From Verrucomicrobiota bacterium (GTDB lineage Bacteria > Verrucomicrobiota > Verrucomicrobiia > Chthoniobacterales > JAFAMB01), in assembly GCA_019237325.1 (NCBI GenBank), contig JAFAHI010000083.1, forward strand, positions 1 to 42,404: a stretch of DNA of 42,404 nt, written 5' to 3'. Shown here in pieces: positions 16,529 to 25,134 of the stretch. Each line of letters opens with the position of its first letter. Within the stretch, counting starts at the first letter, position 1. The position numbers and the translations under genes are program-made. The notes beneath the pieces were generated by a model that made no database searches, was not told where the DNA came from, and worked only from the letters and a program-made list of their open reading frames with translations.

Positions 16529-18973
16529 TTACTCGCGCAGCGCTGTGATCGGGTCGATGCGCGTCGCTCGAAACGCCGGCAGGAGACACGCCAGGAGCGC
16601 AGCCGCTGCGAGCACCAGGGTACCGGTTAGCAGCGCGGTGGGATCAGTTGCCGATATGCCATAAAGGACGCTTCCTATTATTTGTCCCAATATGATCTCG
16701 GCGCCGGCGCCAATGATTAGGCCCACGCAAATAATGCGGAGTCCCTGGTAAGTAACCAACTTAAGAATATTGGTTGCTTCGGCTCCTAAAGCCATTCTGA
16801 CGCCGATCTCGCGGACTCTGAGGCTCACCGAGTAAGAAAGCACCGCGTACAATCCGATGGAAGCCAGCAGTAAGGCTACACCGGAAAACAAACTGACGAT
16901 GATCAGAGAAAGCCGTTTTGCCGTAAAACTCTTAGCGATCTGATCGTCGTAGGGACCGACGTTGGCGAGAGGAAGGTCCGGATCAATCGTGTCGACCGTT
17001 TTTCGCAAAGCGGGGACCAAGGCTCGTGGGTCGCCACTCGCGTGCACAACCAAGGTTTCAAATTCCTTATATTCTCCGAACTGCGCTGCGGTTTGGGTGT
17101 ACGGGAAATAGGATTGGAACGGGGTATCTTGGATCTCCGGGTCCCGATGCTGAACGTCAGCCACTACGCCGATGATCGTAGTAAGATGGCGTGGTCGATT
17201 GAAAAGATCTCCCCGGTCATCGAGTTGTTTTCCGATTGGATCCACCCCACCAAAAATGCGACGAGCGATGCTCTCGTTAATAATCACAACGCTCTCTGCA
17301 TTTTCTTGATCCCGCTCATCAAAGAAACGCCCTTTTAACAGTGGTATACCAAGGGTTCGAAAATAGCCGGGCGAGACAACCTGATGAACCATCCAGGGTA
17401 ACCGGCTGACGTCCGTCACCTGCCGCCGAGCGACGATTAAGGTCTCGAGATCGAGGTTTTCGCCGAAAGGAACGCCATCGTTCAAACCGACATCAAGGAC
17501 ACCGGGCAGACGCCCCACTTTCTCCAGCAAAGAATCGAAGAAAACCTTTCTCTTTTCGCCGTCCGCGTACTTCGTACTGGCCAAGTACACATCCGCGACC
17601 AAAACATGGTGGCTATTGAATCCCAATGGAACGCTTTGTAGAGCCAAAAAACTACGCAACAGTAGTCCTGCTCCAATCAAAAGCACGGATGCCAGGGCGA
17701 CTTGCCCGATCACCAAAAGGTTTTGGCTGCGCTGACGTTCGTGGCCGGCAGTGCCAGTTCTTCCGCCCTCATCTCGGAGCGCAGATGCTAAGTTTGCCCG
17801 CGACAGAATGAGGGCAGGAAACAACCCGAAGAGCAGAGCCGTCAACAGCGTCACAACAAACACAAACAGCAAAGCGGATCCATCGATCGAGATCGCCTGC
17901 AGGCGAGTGATTTTGCCAGGATCAAGGACTTTGATTGAGGAAACACCCCAGCAAGCGGTTAGTAAGCCAACTCCGCCTCCCAACAGCGCCAGGATTAAGC
18001 TCTCGCTCAAGAGTTGAAGGACCAGGCGCTCGCGACTGGCACCAAGCGCAGCCCGAACAATTATCTCTTTGCTTCGTTCGCGTGCCCTCGCCAGTAACAG
18101 GTTTGCGGTGTTGGCACACGTAATTAACAGGAGGCAAAGAACCGCTCCTCCCAATAGCCAAAGGGTCGTCGAATAGTCGCTAACCACGCTGTTGAGCAAG
18201 GGCACCAGCTTAATCCCAAATAGACTACTAGTATCCGGATACTGACTGATTAAATTCTTGGTGAGGACCTCAAAATCCACTTGCGCTTGGTCCAAGGTAA
18301 CACCGTCTTTCAGCCGGCCGATACAATCAAACATATGGCCGCTTCGACGATTGCTAACATCTTTGTAGTTCGGGGCGACAGTAAATGGAACATAGAGGTC
18401 AATCCGCTGGATTTCATTGGCCTGCGGTGGGGTAATCCCGACGATCTCGAAAGTGCGCCCATTCAAGGTGATGTTTTTGCCAAGCACTTTCGGATCTCCA
18501 TGAAAGCGTTTCCGCCAGAGGCCATCGGTCAACACCACGACATTCGCTGCCGCTTTCTCCTCCGTCTCCCCGAACGGACGGCCAAGGAGAAATGGTCTGC
18601 CCATAACCGAAAAGAAGTTGCCGGTGACATAGACACCTTCCAGCCGTTCTGGCTCGGCATCGCCGGTGATCTGAAAATCGTCTGCGCCGATCAGGGTCAA
18701 GTCCTTGAGCGTATGCTGGCCGGCCCTGAAGTCCCGGTAATCGCTAAAGGCCATGTTCATCCGCGGAACGTCTTGTGTCGGTTGATAAATCCTGACCAAC
18801 CGATCGCTCTGCGGATAGGGTAATGGCTTCAACAGTACGCCATTGATAAGACTGAAGATCGCAGTGTTGGCGCCGACGCCTAACCCCAGAATCAAGATCG
18901 CCGTAATGGCAAACCCTGGGGACTTTAGCAGTAACCGGACGGTATGCCGGAGATGGGAAATCAACGCCCGCAT
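16529..18973 (-). CDS. Double-FtsX (ADOP-type) ABC permease 4
   Basis: The protein is 814 residues from the ATG at 18973 (MRALISHLRHTVRLLLKSPG), which has GAGGAGCG four nt upstream, the clearest ribosome-binding site among the permease genes. TM1 holds GLGVGANTAIFSLINGVLL. FtsX block 1 has ANTANLLLARARERSKEII and GASRERLVLQ. FtsX block 2 has RVREIGVRMALGAEATNIL, and the tail is ACLLPAFRATRIDPITALRE. The two-core, two-FtsX layout and the lack of an ATPase domain match its neighbours. The ABC ATPase gene 745 bp upstream, in the same direction, is the most likely energy partner, which is inference. Confidence 0.93.
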   Translation of the reverse strand: MRALISHLRHTVRLLLKSPGFAITAILILGLGVGANTAIFSLINGVLLKPLPYPQSDRLVRIYQPTQDVPRMNMAFSDYRDFRAGQHTLKDLTLIGADDFQITGDAEPERLEGVYVTGNFFSVMGRPFLLGRPFGETEEKAAANVVVLTDGLWRKRFHGDPKVLGKNITLNGRTFEIVGITPPQANEIQRIDLYVPFTVAPNYKDVSNRRSGHMFDCIGRLKDGVTLDQAQVDFEVLTKNLISQYPDTSSLFGIKLVPLLNSVVSDYSTTLWLLGGAVLCLLLITCANTANLLLARARERSKEIIVRAALGASRERLVLQLLSESLILALLGGGVGLLTACWGVSSIKVLDPGKITRLQAISIDGSALLFVFVVTLLTALLFGLFPALILSRANLASALRDEGGRTGTAGHERQRSQNLLVIGQVALASVLLIGAGLLLRSFLALQSVPLGFNSHHVLVADVYLASTKYADGEKRKVFFDSLLEKVGRLPGVLDVGLNDGVPFGENLDLETLIVARRQVTDVSRLPWMVHQVVSPGYFRTLGIPLLKGRFFDERDQENAESVVIINESIARRIFGGVDPIGKQLDDRGDLFNRPRHLTTIIGVVADVQHRDPEIQDTPFQSYFPYTQTAAQFGEYKEFETLVVHASGDPRALVPALRKTVDTIDPDLPLANVGPYDDQIAKSFTAKRLSLIIVSLFSGVALLLASIGLYAVLSYSVSLRVREIGVRMALGAEATNILKLVTYQGLRIICVGLIIGAGAEIILGQIIGSVLYGISATDPTALLTGTLVLAAAALLACLLPAFRATRIDPITALRE

Positions 18974-18998
18974 GGAACGCTCCTCGAGAGTGAAGAGG

Positions 18999-19127
18999 AA
19001 TAGCCGCAAAAGAGCGCAAAGATCGCAAAAACGTCGGACGGTCTTCGATACAATCGCGAAATTCCAGTGTTTGCCATTTTGTTGAAACTCATTTTCTTTG
19101 CGCTCTCTGCGATCTTTCGCGGCTATT
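18999..19127. repeat. Inverted arms of AATAGCCGC + GCAAAGATCGC words (family E, copy 2)
   Basis: Arm aatagccgcaaaagagcgca (18999-19033) pairs with 19095-19127 (...gcgatctttcgcggctatt). The structure ends 25 nt before the start codon of permease 4. Confidence 0.8.
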
Positions 19128-19142
19128 ATGTGTTCTTAATCC

Positions 19143-19491
19143 GGTGGCCAATAGCCGGTAGCCAATGGGTAGGAGTCAGTTCTGCGCACTTGGGCCGAGT
19201 TGTCGATGGCTTGGCTGCAGATGACCGACGTTGGGGCTCTCTGCGCTTTGCGGTTAAGGTTCATACTGGATTCTCCTATTCCTCTTTCCCTTGGCTACCG
19301 GCTGTTGGTCACTGGCCCCAACTTCACCGCAGAGACACAGAGGTATTTTTTTTCACAGCAAGGCCACGAAGATCGCAAGGATGATAAGAGATACTAATAA
19401 AAGTTACGATTCTAAGCACCCTTTACTCGGTCTCTCTGTATGTGTAGTGAATTCATCTTTGTGGCCTTTGCGGCCTTGCGGTGTTCAATTC
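19143..19491. repeat. Repeat-filled gap: three inverted word pairs
   Basis: Three overlapping inverted pairs occupy this stretch: ccaatagccggtagccaa (about 19149-19166) with ttggctaccggctgttgg (about 19291-19308); accgcagagacacagagg (about 19327-19344) with ctctctgtatgtgtagtg (about 19432-19449); and cagcaaggccacgaagatcg (from about 19353) with ctttgtggcctttgcggcct (from about 19455). The last arm starts directly after the stop of the small ORF at 19485. No gene is seen in 19128-19484. Confidence 0.6.
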
Positions 19492-19664
19492 CGAGTCTCC
19501 GTTTGGTTTTCCAAAAACTTACTTATAACAATCAGTACACAAAGTTCGCGAAGCTGGGTCTTCTCTTCCGCGGTCAGACCATCCTCGTCTGGTGCGAGTT
19601 CTTCTCGTCCGTTGACCGATGAAGTCATGTCTTCTAACGAATGCCTCATCTTACTGTTTTCCAT
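19485..19664 (-). CDS. Possible small protein, 59 residues, unknown
   Basis: The frame from the ATG at 19664 reads MENSKMRHSLEDMTSS, then an acidic middle (ELAPDEDGLTAEEK) and an amphipathic end (LCVLIVISKFLENQTETRN). It lies 53 nt after the ABC ATPase gene on the same strand. AGGAGG touches the ATG directly, which is too close to be a good ribosome-binding site, and the second ATG is 15 nt further on. In its favour, its TGA stop is followed immediately by an intergenic word array (ACACCGCAAGG), as after the undoubted genes here. No family is recognised. A chance ORF is still possible. Confidence 0.4.
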   Translation of the reverse strand: MENSKMRHSLEDMTSSVNGREELAPDEDGLTAEEKTQLRELCVLIVISKFLENQTETRN

Positions 19665-19717
19665 CCTCCTTCGCCGACAGATTCTCCGGGAACTCTCTGC
19701 CCCTGTGGTTACATTTG

Positions 19718-20467
19718 TTATCCACCCACGGCCCGCGGGGCGGGTTCTCCTTCGTTCTCGTTGTTCTCTGCGACGATCTGGCCATCGAAGAGGTGAACGG
19801 TTCGGTCCGCATAACCGGCAAACCGTGAATCGTGGGTTACCATGCAAATGGTGGCGCCTCCTTGATGAAGTTCGGAGAGCAGGTCCATTACGGCGTCGCC
19901 ATTTTTACTGTCCAAGTTACCAGTCGGCTCGTCCGCTAATAGGATTGATGGCGAACCAACCAAGGCCCGGGCTACTGCCACTCGTTGCTGTTGTCCACCG
20001 CTTAGTTGATTCGGATAATGCCGCTGGCGGTGGCTCATGCCGACTCGATCTAAGGATTCCAAAACTCTTTGTTTCCGTTCACTGCGGGGCATTTCGCCGC
20101 GGTAGGTCAACGGTAGCTCGACATTCTCATATACGGTGAGATCGCCAATCAGGTTGAAACTTTGAAAAATGAACCCGATCTCCCGATTACGGATCCTTGC
20201 TCGCTCAGACAACTTAAGTTGTTCCACTTGTCTCCCATTCAGCCGGTAGGCGCCTTCCGACGGTGAGTCTAACAGGCCCAGGATCGATAGCAGCGTGGAC
20301 TTGCCGCAACCACTGGGTCCGGCGATCGCTACATATTCGCCTTGCAGAATCTTGAGATAAATCCCGGCTAACGCGTGGGTCTCAATCTCGTCGGTAAGGA
20401 ATACCTTCTTTATGCCGTCTAGATGGATTAGAGGTTCGGGATTCACAGTTCGCAGTTCGCTGTTCAC
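19718..20467 (-). CDS. ABC transporter ATP-binding protein (MacB/LolD type)
   Basis: This is a 249-residue single ATPase domain. It shows Walker A GPSGCGKST, Q-loop FIFQSFNLIGDLTVYENVELPL split around the usual site, signature LSGGQQQRVAVARAL, Walker B LLADEPTGNLDS and H-loop MVTHDSRFAGYAD. It hydrolyses ATP to drive a MacB-type permease. The upstream permease gene (20657-23089) and adaptor gene (23303-24631) in the same direction give a complete adaptor-permease-ATPase set. The GTG start at 20467 lies inside a GAACTGCGAACTG word array, so the first about 12 residues (MNSELRTVNPE) are repeat-derived and the true start is uncertain. There is no later ATG before the conserved LIHLDGIKKVF. Confidence 0.93.
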   Translation of the reverse strand: MNSELRTVNPEPLIHLDGIKKVFLTDEIETHALAGIYLKILQGEYVAIAGPSGCGKSTLLSILGLLDSPSEGAYRLNGRQVEQLKLSERARIRNREIGFIFQSFNLIGDLTVYENVELPLTYRGEMPRSERKQRVLESLDRVGMSHRQRHYPNQLSGGQQQRVAVARALVGSPSILLADEPTGNLDSKNGDAVMDLLSELHQGGATICMVTHDSRFAGYADRTVHLFDGQIVAENNENEGEPAPRAVGG

Positions 20468-20540
20468 GGTTGGGTTTGGCGGTTAGCGGTTAACGGTTGG
20501 CAGTTAGCGGTTTACAGTTCCAATCGTCCTCGTCCTAGTT
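20445..20540. repeat. Quasi-tandem GGTTAGCGGTTAACGG words upstream of the ABC gene
   Basis: The stretch is composed of repeated cggttagcgg / ggttggcagtt / cacagttcgcagttcg words and ends in a short cgtcctcgtcctag piece of the family J repeat. It overlaps the annotated start of the ATPase gene. The rest of the gap up to 20656 is A/T-rich with no recognised feature. Confidence 0.55.
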
Positions 20541-20656
20541 TGGAGTCTCTTTTGCGAGCGTTGAACCATCTTCACTACACGCCCGCGATTTGAAAAGTTT
20601 CGGATCTCTTTGATTTTTTGGTTCATTTTGTTTTGGTTGAGCTGATCACCGATCCG

Positions 20657-23089
20657 CTAGCCCTCTCTTAGTGCGGTCGTCGGGCTTATTCGCATGGCGC
20701 GTTGAGCTGGGAAATAATTTGCGAAGAGGCTGATCACCAACAGCATACAGCTCACCCCAATTAAGGTTTCGGGATCAACCGGGGTAACACCGTAGAGAAG
20801 GCTTTGTAGCAGGCCACAAACACAAAACGAGGCGAAAAGGCCGATAATCATGCCAAGCGCGACCAGGCGCAGCGCTCGGAGCAGAATCAAACGAAAGATC
20901 TCGAGACGGCTGGCTCCTAATGCGGAACGCACCGCAATTTCTCGGCTACGTTGAGTCACACCATAGGATATAACGCTGTAAAGCCCGATCGCGGAGAGCG
21001 CCATCGTTGCGAGCGCAAATGCGCCAACCAACCAAAGGTCAAGCCGCCGGTTACCGATCGAATCGGCAATAAGCTGAGACCAGACGTTGACTCTGGAAAG
21101 CGCCACGGTTGAATCAGTTTGATTGACGATCTGATGCAAGATTGGAACCAAAGTTCCGGGATTCACTCCATCCTTGGCGCGGAGCACTAAGGCCATTTCG
21201 AGGGCATCGCTGGTTCCGCCCACTCCGTAGTGAGGAGATTGACTCAGGGGATAGTAGTATTCGTCCCGAACCGGTACTCCCAAACCGAAGTGATGAACAT
21301 CGCCCACGACGCCGATGATCGTTGCCGACCATCCATCTTCGTTCTCGATTTGGTTACCGAGCGCTGCCAGCGGCGTTTTCCAAAAGCGAGCGGCCAAGGA
21401 TCGGTTAATTAAGATCCGATGTGGACTATCGGGACCGTCTTGCTGATTAAAAAATCGACCCGCTAATAAAGGGATACCGGCTGCCTGGAAATAATCGCCG
21501 CTCACTACGCGGTATTGCGCGACCGGTTGTTGACCTTGGGCAAAAGGCGCTTGACCGACAACTTGGAATGAGATGTCACAGTCGCCAGGAGTCAGAGGCA
21601 AAAAAGTGATTGCGCCAGACGATTTTACTTCCGATGACTGGTTCAATTTTTCCTGGATAACACGATAGAAGGTCCTGACCGAGGCGTCATCTTGATACCG
21701 TACTGGTGGCAACGCAATCGTCGCGGTTAGCGTTCGCTCCGAATATTGAATACCAGGATCGCTTCCCCGCAGATTGAGAAAGGATCGGAGAAGGAGACCC
21801 GCGCAACTCAGTACCACCAAGGCACCACCAATCTGGCTGACGACCAATATATTGCGAAGCAGGCCCTGCCCCAGACTTCCGATTGAGCCGCGTAAACTTT
21901 CGCGGAGCCCCGTTTGCGGCTGTTTAGGAGCTGCCAAACTCGGTGCTAACCCACAAAGAACGCCGACCGAGATGGAAAGACCGACAGCAAACGCAAGTAC
22001 TCCTGGATCAATACTGATTTCCGATACACGCGGCAAAAGCGATTTTGCGATCAGTTTGAAAGAACCAACCCCCAGGCTCGCGAGACCGATTCCAACTACA
22101 CCGCCAAGGGCTCCGAGCACTAAACTTTCGACCAACGATTGTCGAACCAACCGCGAACGGCTCGCTCCCAAGGATGCACGAATAGCTAGCTCCCGCCAAC
22201 GGTTCAGGCTGCGAGAAAGTAATAGATTCGCCAGGTTGATTGAAGCAATCAGGAGTAGACAACCGACGGCTGCTTGTAGCAGCAATAGTCCCGGTCGCTC
22301 ACTCCCGACCATGTCCTCCTGTAACGAAGTCAAACGAATCCCGAATCCCGTTTGTTCCTTTGGATATTCACGAGCAAGATTGCCGGCAATCCGCGACATT
22401 TCTTGACTCGCCTGCGCCATAGTAACTTCTGGCTTCAATCGCCCATAAACGGACAGCCAGCGATTGCCTCGGTTCGCCAATTCGCTCTCCTTGAATGCCA
22501 ACGGAATCCATAGCTGAATGGTCTCATCGGGAAAATGGAAGCCATACGGCATCACTCCCACTACCTGATACGACTCGGCATTCAACCGAATGAACCGACC
22601 CGTCACATTCTCAGTCGACCCGTACAACTCGCGACAAATTCCTTCGCTGAGGATGACGACGTGTGAACTACCTATTTGATCCTCATTCGCTAAGAAACTA
22701 CGGCCGACGGTCGGACTTACTCCCAACAAACGGATGTAGTTTGGTGATACTGCGGCCCCCTTAACTCTTTCTGGTCCCGCGCTTCGCTCCAGGGTCAGGT
22801 CTTTGGGACGACAAGCTGCGAGTTCGCTAAAGGTATTGTTTCTCTTCTGCCAATCCAGGTAGTTGGGCGCCGACGCTAACGAATAGGGCCAAGCCGGCTC
22901 CCATTCTTCGTAAACCCGGACTAGGCGCTCCGCTTGAGGAGCCGGCAGTCCTCGCAGCAACACTGCATCCAACACGCTAAATACCATCACGTTTGCTCCA
23001 ATCCCGACTCCGAGTGCCAGAAGCGCAAAAAGCGTGAAACCCGGCGATCTCAACAGAAGCCGGACAGCGTAGCGCAGGTCTTGGAACAT
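20657..23089 (-). CDS. Double-FtsX (ADOP-type) ABC permease 5, adaptor-linked
   Basis: This 810-residue protein starts MFQDLRYAVRLLLRSPGF, the common opening of the wider ADOP family, while the other permeases here open with an ISHLR form, so it is the most divergent paralogue. TM1 (GVGIGANVMVFSVLDAVLL) is followed by MacB core 1, FtsX block 1 (LLIASINLANLLLSRSLNR, GASRSRLVRQ), MacB core 2 and FtsX block 2 (RSREIAVRSALGASRLEIF). The tail is PTTALREG, with one residue more than its neighbours. It sits between the adaptor gene upstream and an ATPase gene downstream, so this trio is the likely core transporter. Its substrate is unknown. Confidence 0.93.
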   Translation of the reverse strand: MFQDLRYAVRLLLRSPGFTLFALLALGVGIGANVMVFSVLDAVLLRGLPAPQAERLVRVYEEWEPAWPYSLASAPNYLDWQKRNNTFSELAACRPKDLTLERSAGPERVKGAAVSPNYIRLLGVSPTVGRSFLANEDQIGSSHVVILSEGICRELYGSTENVTGRFIRLNAESYQVVGVMPYGFHFPDETIQLWIPLAFKESELANRGNRWLSVYGRLKPEVTMAQASQEMSRIAGNLAREYPKEQTGFGIRLTSLQEDMVGSERPGLLLLQAAVGCLLLIASINLANLLLSRSLNRWRELAIRASLGASRSRLVRQSLVESLVLGALGGVVGIGLASLGVGSFKLIAKSLLPRVSEISIDPGVLAFAVGLSISVGVLCGLAPSLAAPKQPQTGLRESLRGSIGSLGQGLLRNILVVSQIGGALVVLSCAGLLLRSFLNLRGSDPGIQYSERTLTATIALPPVRYQDDASVRTFYRVIQEKLNQSSEVKSSGAITFLPLTPGDCDISFQVVGQAPFAQGQQPVAQYRVVSGDYFQAAGIPLLAGRFFNQQDGPDSPHRILINRSLAARFWKTPLAALGNQIENEDGWSATIIGVVGDVHHFGLGVPVRDEYYYPLSQSPHYGVGGTSDALEMALVLRAKDGVNPGTLVPILHQIVNQTDSTVALSRVNVWSQLIADSIGNRRLDLWLVGAFALATMALSAIGLYSVISYGVTQRSREIAVRSALGASRLEIFRLILLRALRLVALGMIIGLFASFCVCGLLQSLLYGVTPVDPETLIGVSCMLLVISLFANYFPAQRAMRISPTTALREG

Positions 23090-23112
23090 GGCGGGTGGAG
23101 GTTAGCGTTTGA

Positions 23113-23306
23113 GTAAGCAGTAAGCAGTAAGTAGTGAGCAGTTTTCTGTTGGGCCTGCAAAAAAGAGGATAGACTTTAGCGATGCCAGAAAGATTCGGAA
23201 CTGATTGATTTTTGCTGCAACCTTCATGTCAAGTCTTCATTACTGCTTACTGCTTACTGCTTACTGCTTACTGCTTACTGCTTACTGCTTACTGCTTACT
23301 GCTTAC
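23113..23306. repeat. Heptamer tandem repeat (TTACTGC)n and its inverted arm
   Basis: Positions 23240-23306 are about 9.5 uninterrupted copies of TTACTGC. A complementary arm of gtaagcagtaagcagtaagt words lies at 23113-23141. On the minus strand the array is (TAAGCAG)n, and its first TAA is the stop codon of the adaptor gene (23305-23303). Because the unit is 7 nt and contains TAA, it places stops in all three frames. The 100 bp between the arms shows no feature. Confidence 0.9.
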
Positions 23307-24631
23307 CTCAGCTGTATTCGTTCATGACTATCAAATGCGCTCGTATCGGACAGAATCACGCGGTCGCCGGGCATCAGGCCGTTCAGGATCACAACCTTGG
23401 TAGCCGAGCCGCGGCCCAACTGGACCTTGGTTCTGGTGGCGGTGGCGCCGTCTGCGCCAATGCGGAACAAACCGATAGTAGAATCGTCCTGACCAAATGC
23501 GGGCCGGCCGACGTAGACGGCATCCGCTAGCTTTTCTAGTTCAATCGTGCCTTCTACACTTAGGTCAGGTCTGGCACCTTTGGGTAGTTCCATCCCATGG
23601 AAGGTAACGTCAACCAAGACAGCTCCTTCTCTCACCGCGGGATCGATTCGAGCCACCGTACCGCTCACAATACTGCCGTTACGCATATCAACTTGCCCGG
23701 TCTGCCCAATCGCAATGTCCCGGGCTTGCGTCTCCGGGATTTTGATCTGCGCTTTCAACTTCGCGTTGTCCGCTACCCGGGCTAGATTAGTACCAGCGGA
23801 AACGCGTTGCCCGACGTCAACGGCAATTTGCTGAAGGACGCCGTTCATCCCGGCTCGGACCTGCAACGCATCCACCTGACTGTGACGCAAATCCGCTTGG
23901 GCTTTGGCCTGTTCGAGATCGGTTTGGGCGACCGCCATTCTCGGCGCCATGGATCTCTTAGCAAATTCATAACGCTGTTGTTCTACCTCAAAGTTGGCTG
24001 CCAGCTCGACCGCGGCAATTTGCGCTTTCTTATAATCGAGGTCGGAAATCAGACCCCCTTTTGCCAGTCTTTGATCAGCCTCCAGCTCGGCTTTAGCCGT
24101 GTCGCGGTCAGCCTGAGCTTTGGTCAGAGCGGCTTGTCGCTCCAACAGTTCGCCTTCCAGTTCGGATTGGAGTTGGGTTAGTTTCGCTTGAGCGCTCTTG
24201 GTCGCGGCATCGGCGTCCCTTGCTTCCTGCTCCAACTCGGCACTGCTCAAAATCAATATAACGGAATTCGCGGTTACTTCTGTTCCCGGCCAAATCACGA
24301 TTTGCTCAACTCGAGCATCGGTTCGAGCGGGGATCCAGCGGACTTCTTGCGGAACCAGGGTTCCAATTCCGCGCACATCTCGAATCAACGGTCCCCGCGA
24401 CACGGTATCGATCCAGACGGAGCTGCGGTCGACCGCAGGCAGAGCCGGTTCAAGGCGGGCGACGAAAATACTAACTCCCGCCACCAGGGCTGCGGTCAGC
24501 AAGAGCAGCAACACATTTCTGCGCCATTTTTTTTGGCGGTAACCGATCCGGGGGATATCCATCCGGGAACCGTCCGCCGAAACAGAGAAACCTGCTTCTG
24601 CTTTCTTTTTTGGCAGCACGAGGATCGTCAC
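23303..24631 (-). CDS. MacA/HlyD-type periplasmic adaptor protein
   Basis: The protein has 442 residues: a cytoplasmic start, one membrane anchor (about 40-60, NVLLLLLTAALVAGVSIFVA), a biotinyl-lipoyl-like segment, a long helical hairpin rich in Ala/Gln/Glu/Lys (about 140-250, AKLTQLQSELEGELLERQA onward), and beta-barrel and membrane-proximal parts (GQVDMRNGSIVSGTVARIDP). It should bridge an inner-membrane permease to an outer-membrane exit in an efflux or export complex. It starts at a GTG only 2 nt after the TAA of the small gene upstream (TAACCGTG), which shows tight coupling. No outer-membrane factor gene is in the window. Its stop codon opens the heptamer array. Confidence 0.92.
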   Translation of the reverse strand: MTILVLPKKKAEAGFSVSADGSRMDIPRIGYRQKKWRRNVLLLLLTAALVAGVSIFVARLEPALPAVDRSSVWIDTVSRGPLIRDVRGIGTLVPQEVRWIPARTDARVEQIVIWPGTEVTANSVILILSSAELEQEARDADAATKSAQAKLTQLQSELEGELLERQAALTKAQADRDTAKAELEADQRLAKGGLISDLDYKKAQIAAVELAANFEVEQQRYEFAKRSMAPRMAVAQTDLEQAKAQADLRHSQVDALQVRAGMNGVLQQIAVDVGQRVSAGTNLARVADNAKLKAQIKIPETQARDIAIGQTGQVDMRNGSIVSGTVARIDPAVREGAVLVDVTFHGMELPKGARPDLSVEGTIELEKLADAVYVGRPAFGQDDSTIGLFRIGADGATATRTKVQLGRGSATKVVILNGLMPGDRVILSDTSAFDSHERIQLR

Positions 24632-24633
24632 GG

Positions 24634-24876
24634 TTAGGAATTTTGAACTGTGCAGGTGGGTAGGACATTCTGTCCATCACTGACGACTGCCGATGCCTTT
24701 GGAGCATCCGATTGCGCAGAAGCCGGCGTGATCTGGGACAGACTCAAGAGCATGCTGATTGCGGTGCTCGCAGCGAAGACCGCCCACACGGCTGACTCCG
24801 CAAAGCCAGTACCACGAACCGCTCTTTGAGACTCTCGTTGAAATTCCATGATCGGAGAGAATGGGATGATTTTCAT
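24634..24876 (-). CDS. Small membrane or exported protein, unknown
   Basis: This 80-residue ORF starts at the ATG at 24876 (MKIIPFSPIMEF), with GAAGG eight nt upstream. It has a charged N-terminus, one hydrophobic segment (about residues 30-47, AVWAVFAASTAISMLLSLS) and then PASAQSDAPKA, which resembles a signal-peptidase site followed by a short exported tail. It ends 2 nt before the adaptor start. A canonically spaced sigma-54-like promoter predicts transcription from about 24891, so this would be the first gene of the adaptor-permease-ATPase operon. No family is recognised. It may be an accessory subunit, a sensor peptide or a translated leader; all are speculation. The frame could start earlier at 24906, but that would lie upstream of the predicted transcript start. 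Confidence 0.62.
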   Translation of the reverse strand: MKIIPFSPIMEFQRESQRAVRGTGFAESAVWAVFAASTAISMLLSLSQITPASAQSDAPKASAVVSDGQNVLPTCTVQNS

Positions 24877-24902
24877 AATAACAGCCTTCGTCCACCCCAT
24901 AG

Positions 24903-24917
24903 GCATTTGCCGTGCCA
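24903..24917 (-). promoter_or_regulatory. Predicted sigma-54 (-24/-12) promoter of the adaptor operon
   Basis: On the minus strand the sequence is TGGCACGGCAAATGC: a perfect TGGCACG -24 element, GG and GC exactly 10 bp apart, and ATGC in place of TTGC at -12. The start is predicted near 24891, 15 nt before the ATG at 24876 and just before its GAAGG ribosome-binding site. An NtrC-type activator gene lies nearby at 26983-28386. Confidence 0.72.
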
Positions 24918-24996
24918 GGTTGGATGTCCGCTACATAAGCGGCTGCATATTAGTCACTTGCGGTGAGACTAGAGACTAATGCCCCTTAGAAAACGA

Positions 24997-25032
24997 TCTC
25001 AAAATAGGATTGGGATTCTCAATTTGAGACGG
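24997..25032 (-). promoter_or_regulatory. Predicted enhancer block for the NtrC-type regulator (copy 1)
   Basis: It contains the palindrome ATTCTCA-ATT-TGAGACG (25015-25031) plus a further TCTCA half site (24997-25001). The block is 28/36 identical to 7735-7770. It lies about 98 bp upstream of the -24 element at 24903-24917, the usual position for a sigma-54 enhancer. Confidence 0.55.
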
Positions 25033-25134
25033 GAGGTGAGGCGATGCGGCGAGGGGGCGATGGCGCGTAAGTGGAGTGAGTGGACCCAGTGGACGAAGTG
25101 GACAGAGTAGGTGCGATCGGCTGCGCATCACCAA

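Noticed and set aside
19291-20139. Plus-strand ORF of 282 codons
   Set aside because: Its second half is antisense to the ABC ATPase gene and its first half crosses repeats. The product is Arg/Ser-rich with no recognisable fold.
23240-23306. Tandem repeat that could be mistaken for a CRISPR array
   Set aside because: The unit is 7 bp with no spacers and no cas genes are near, so it is a simple tandem repeat.
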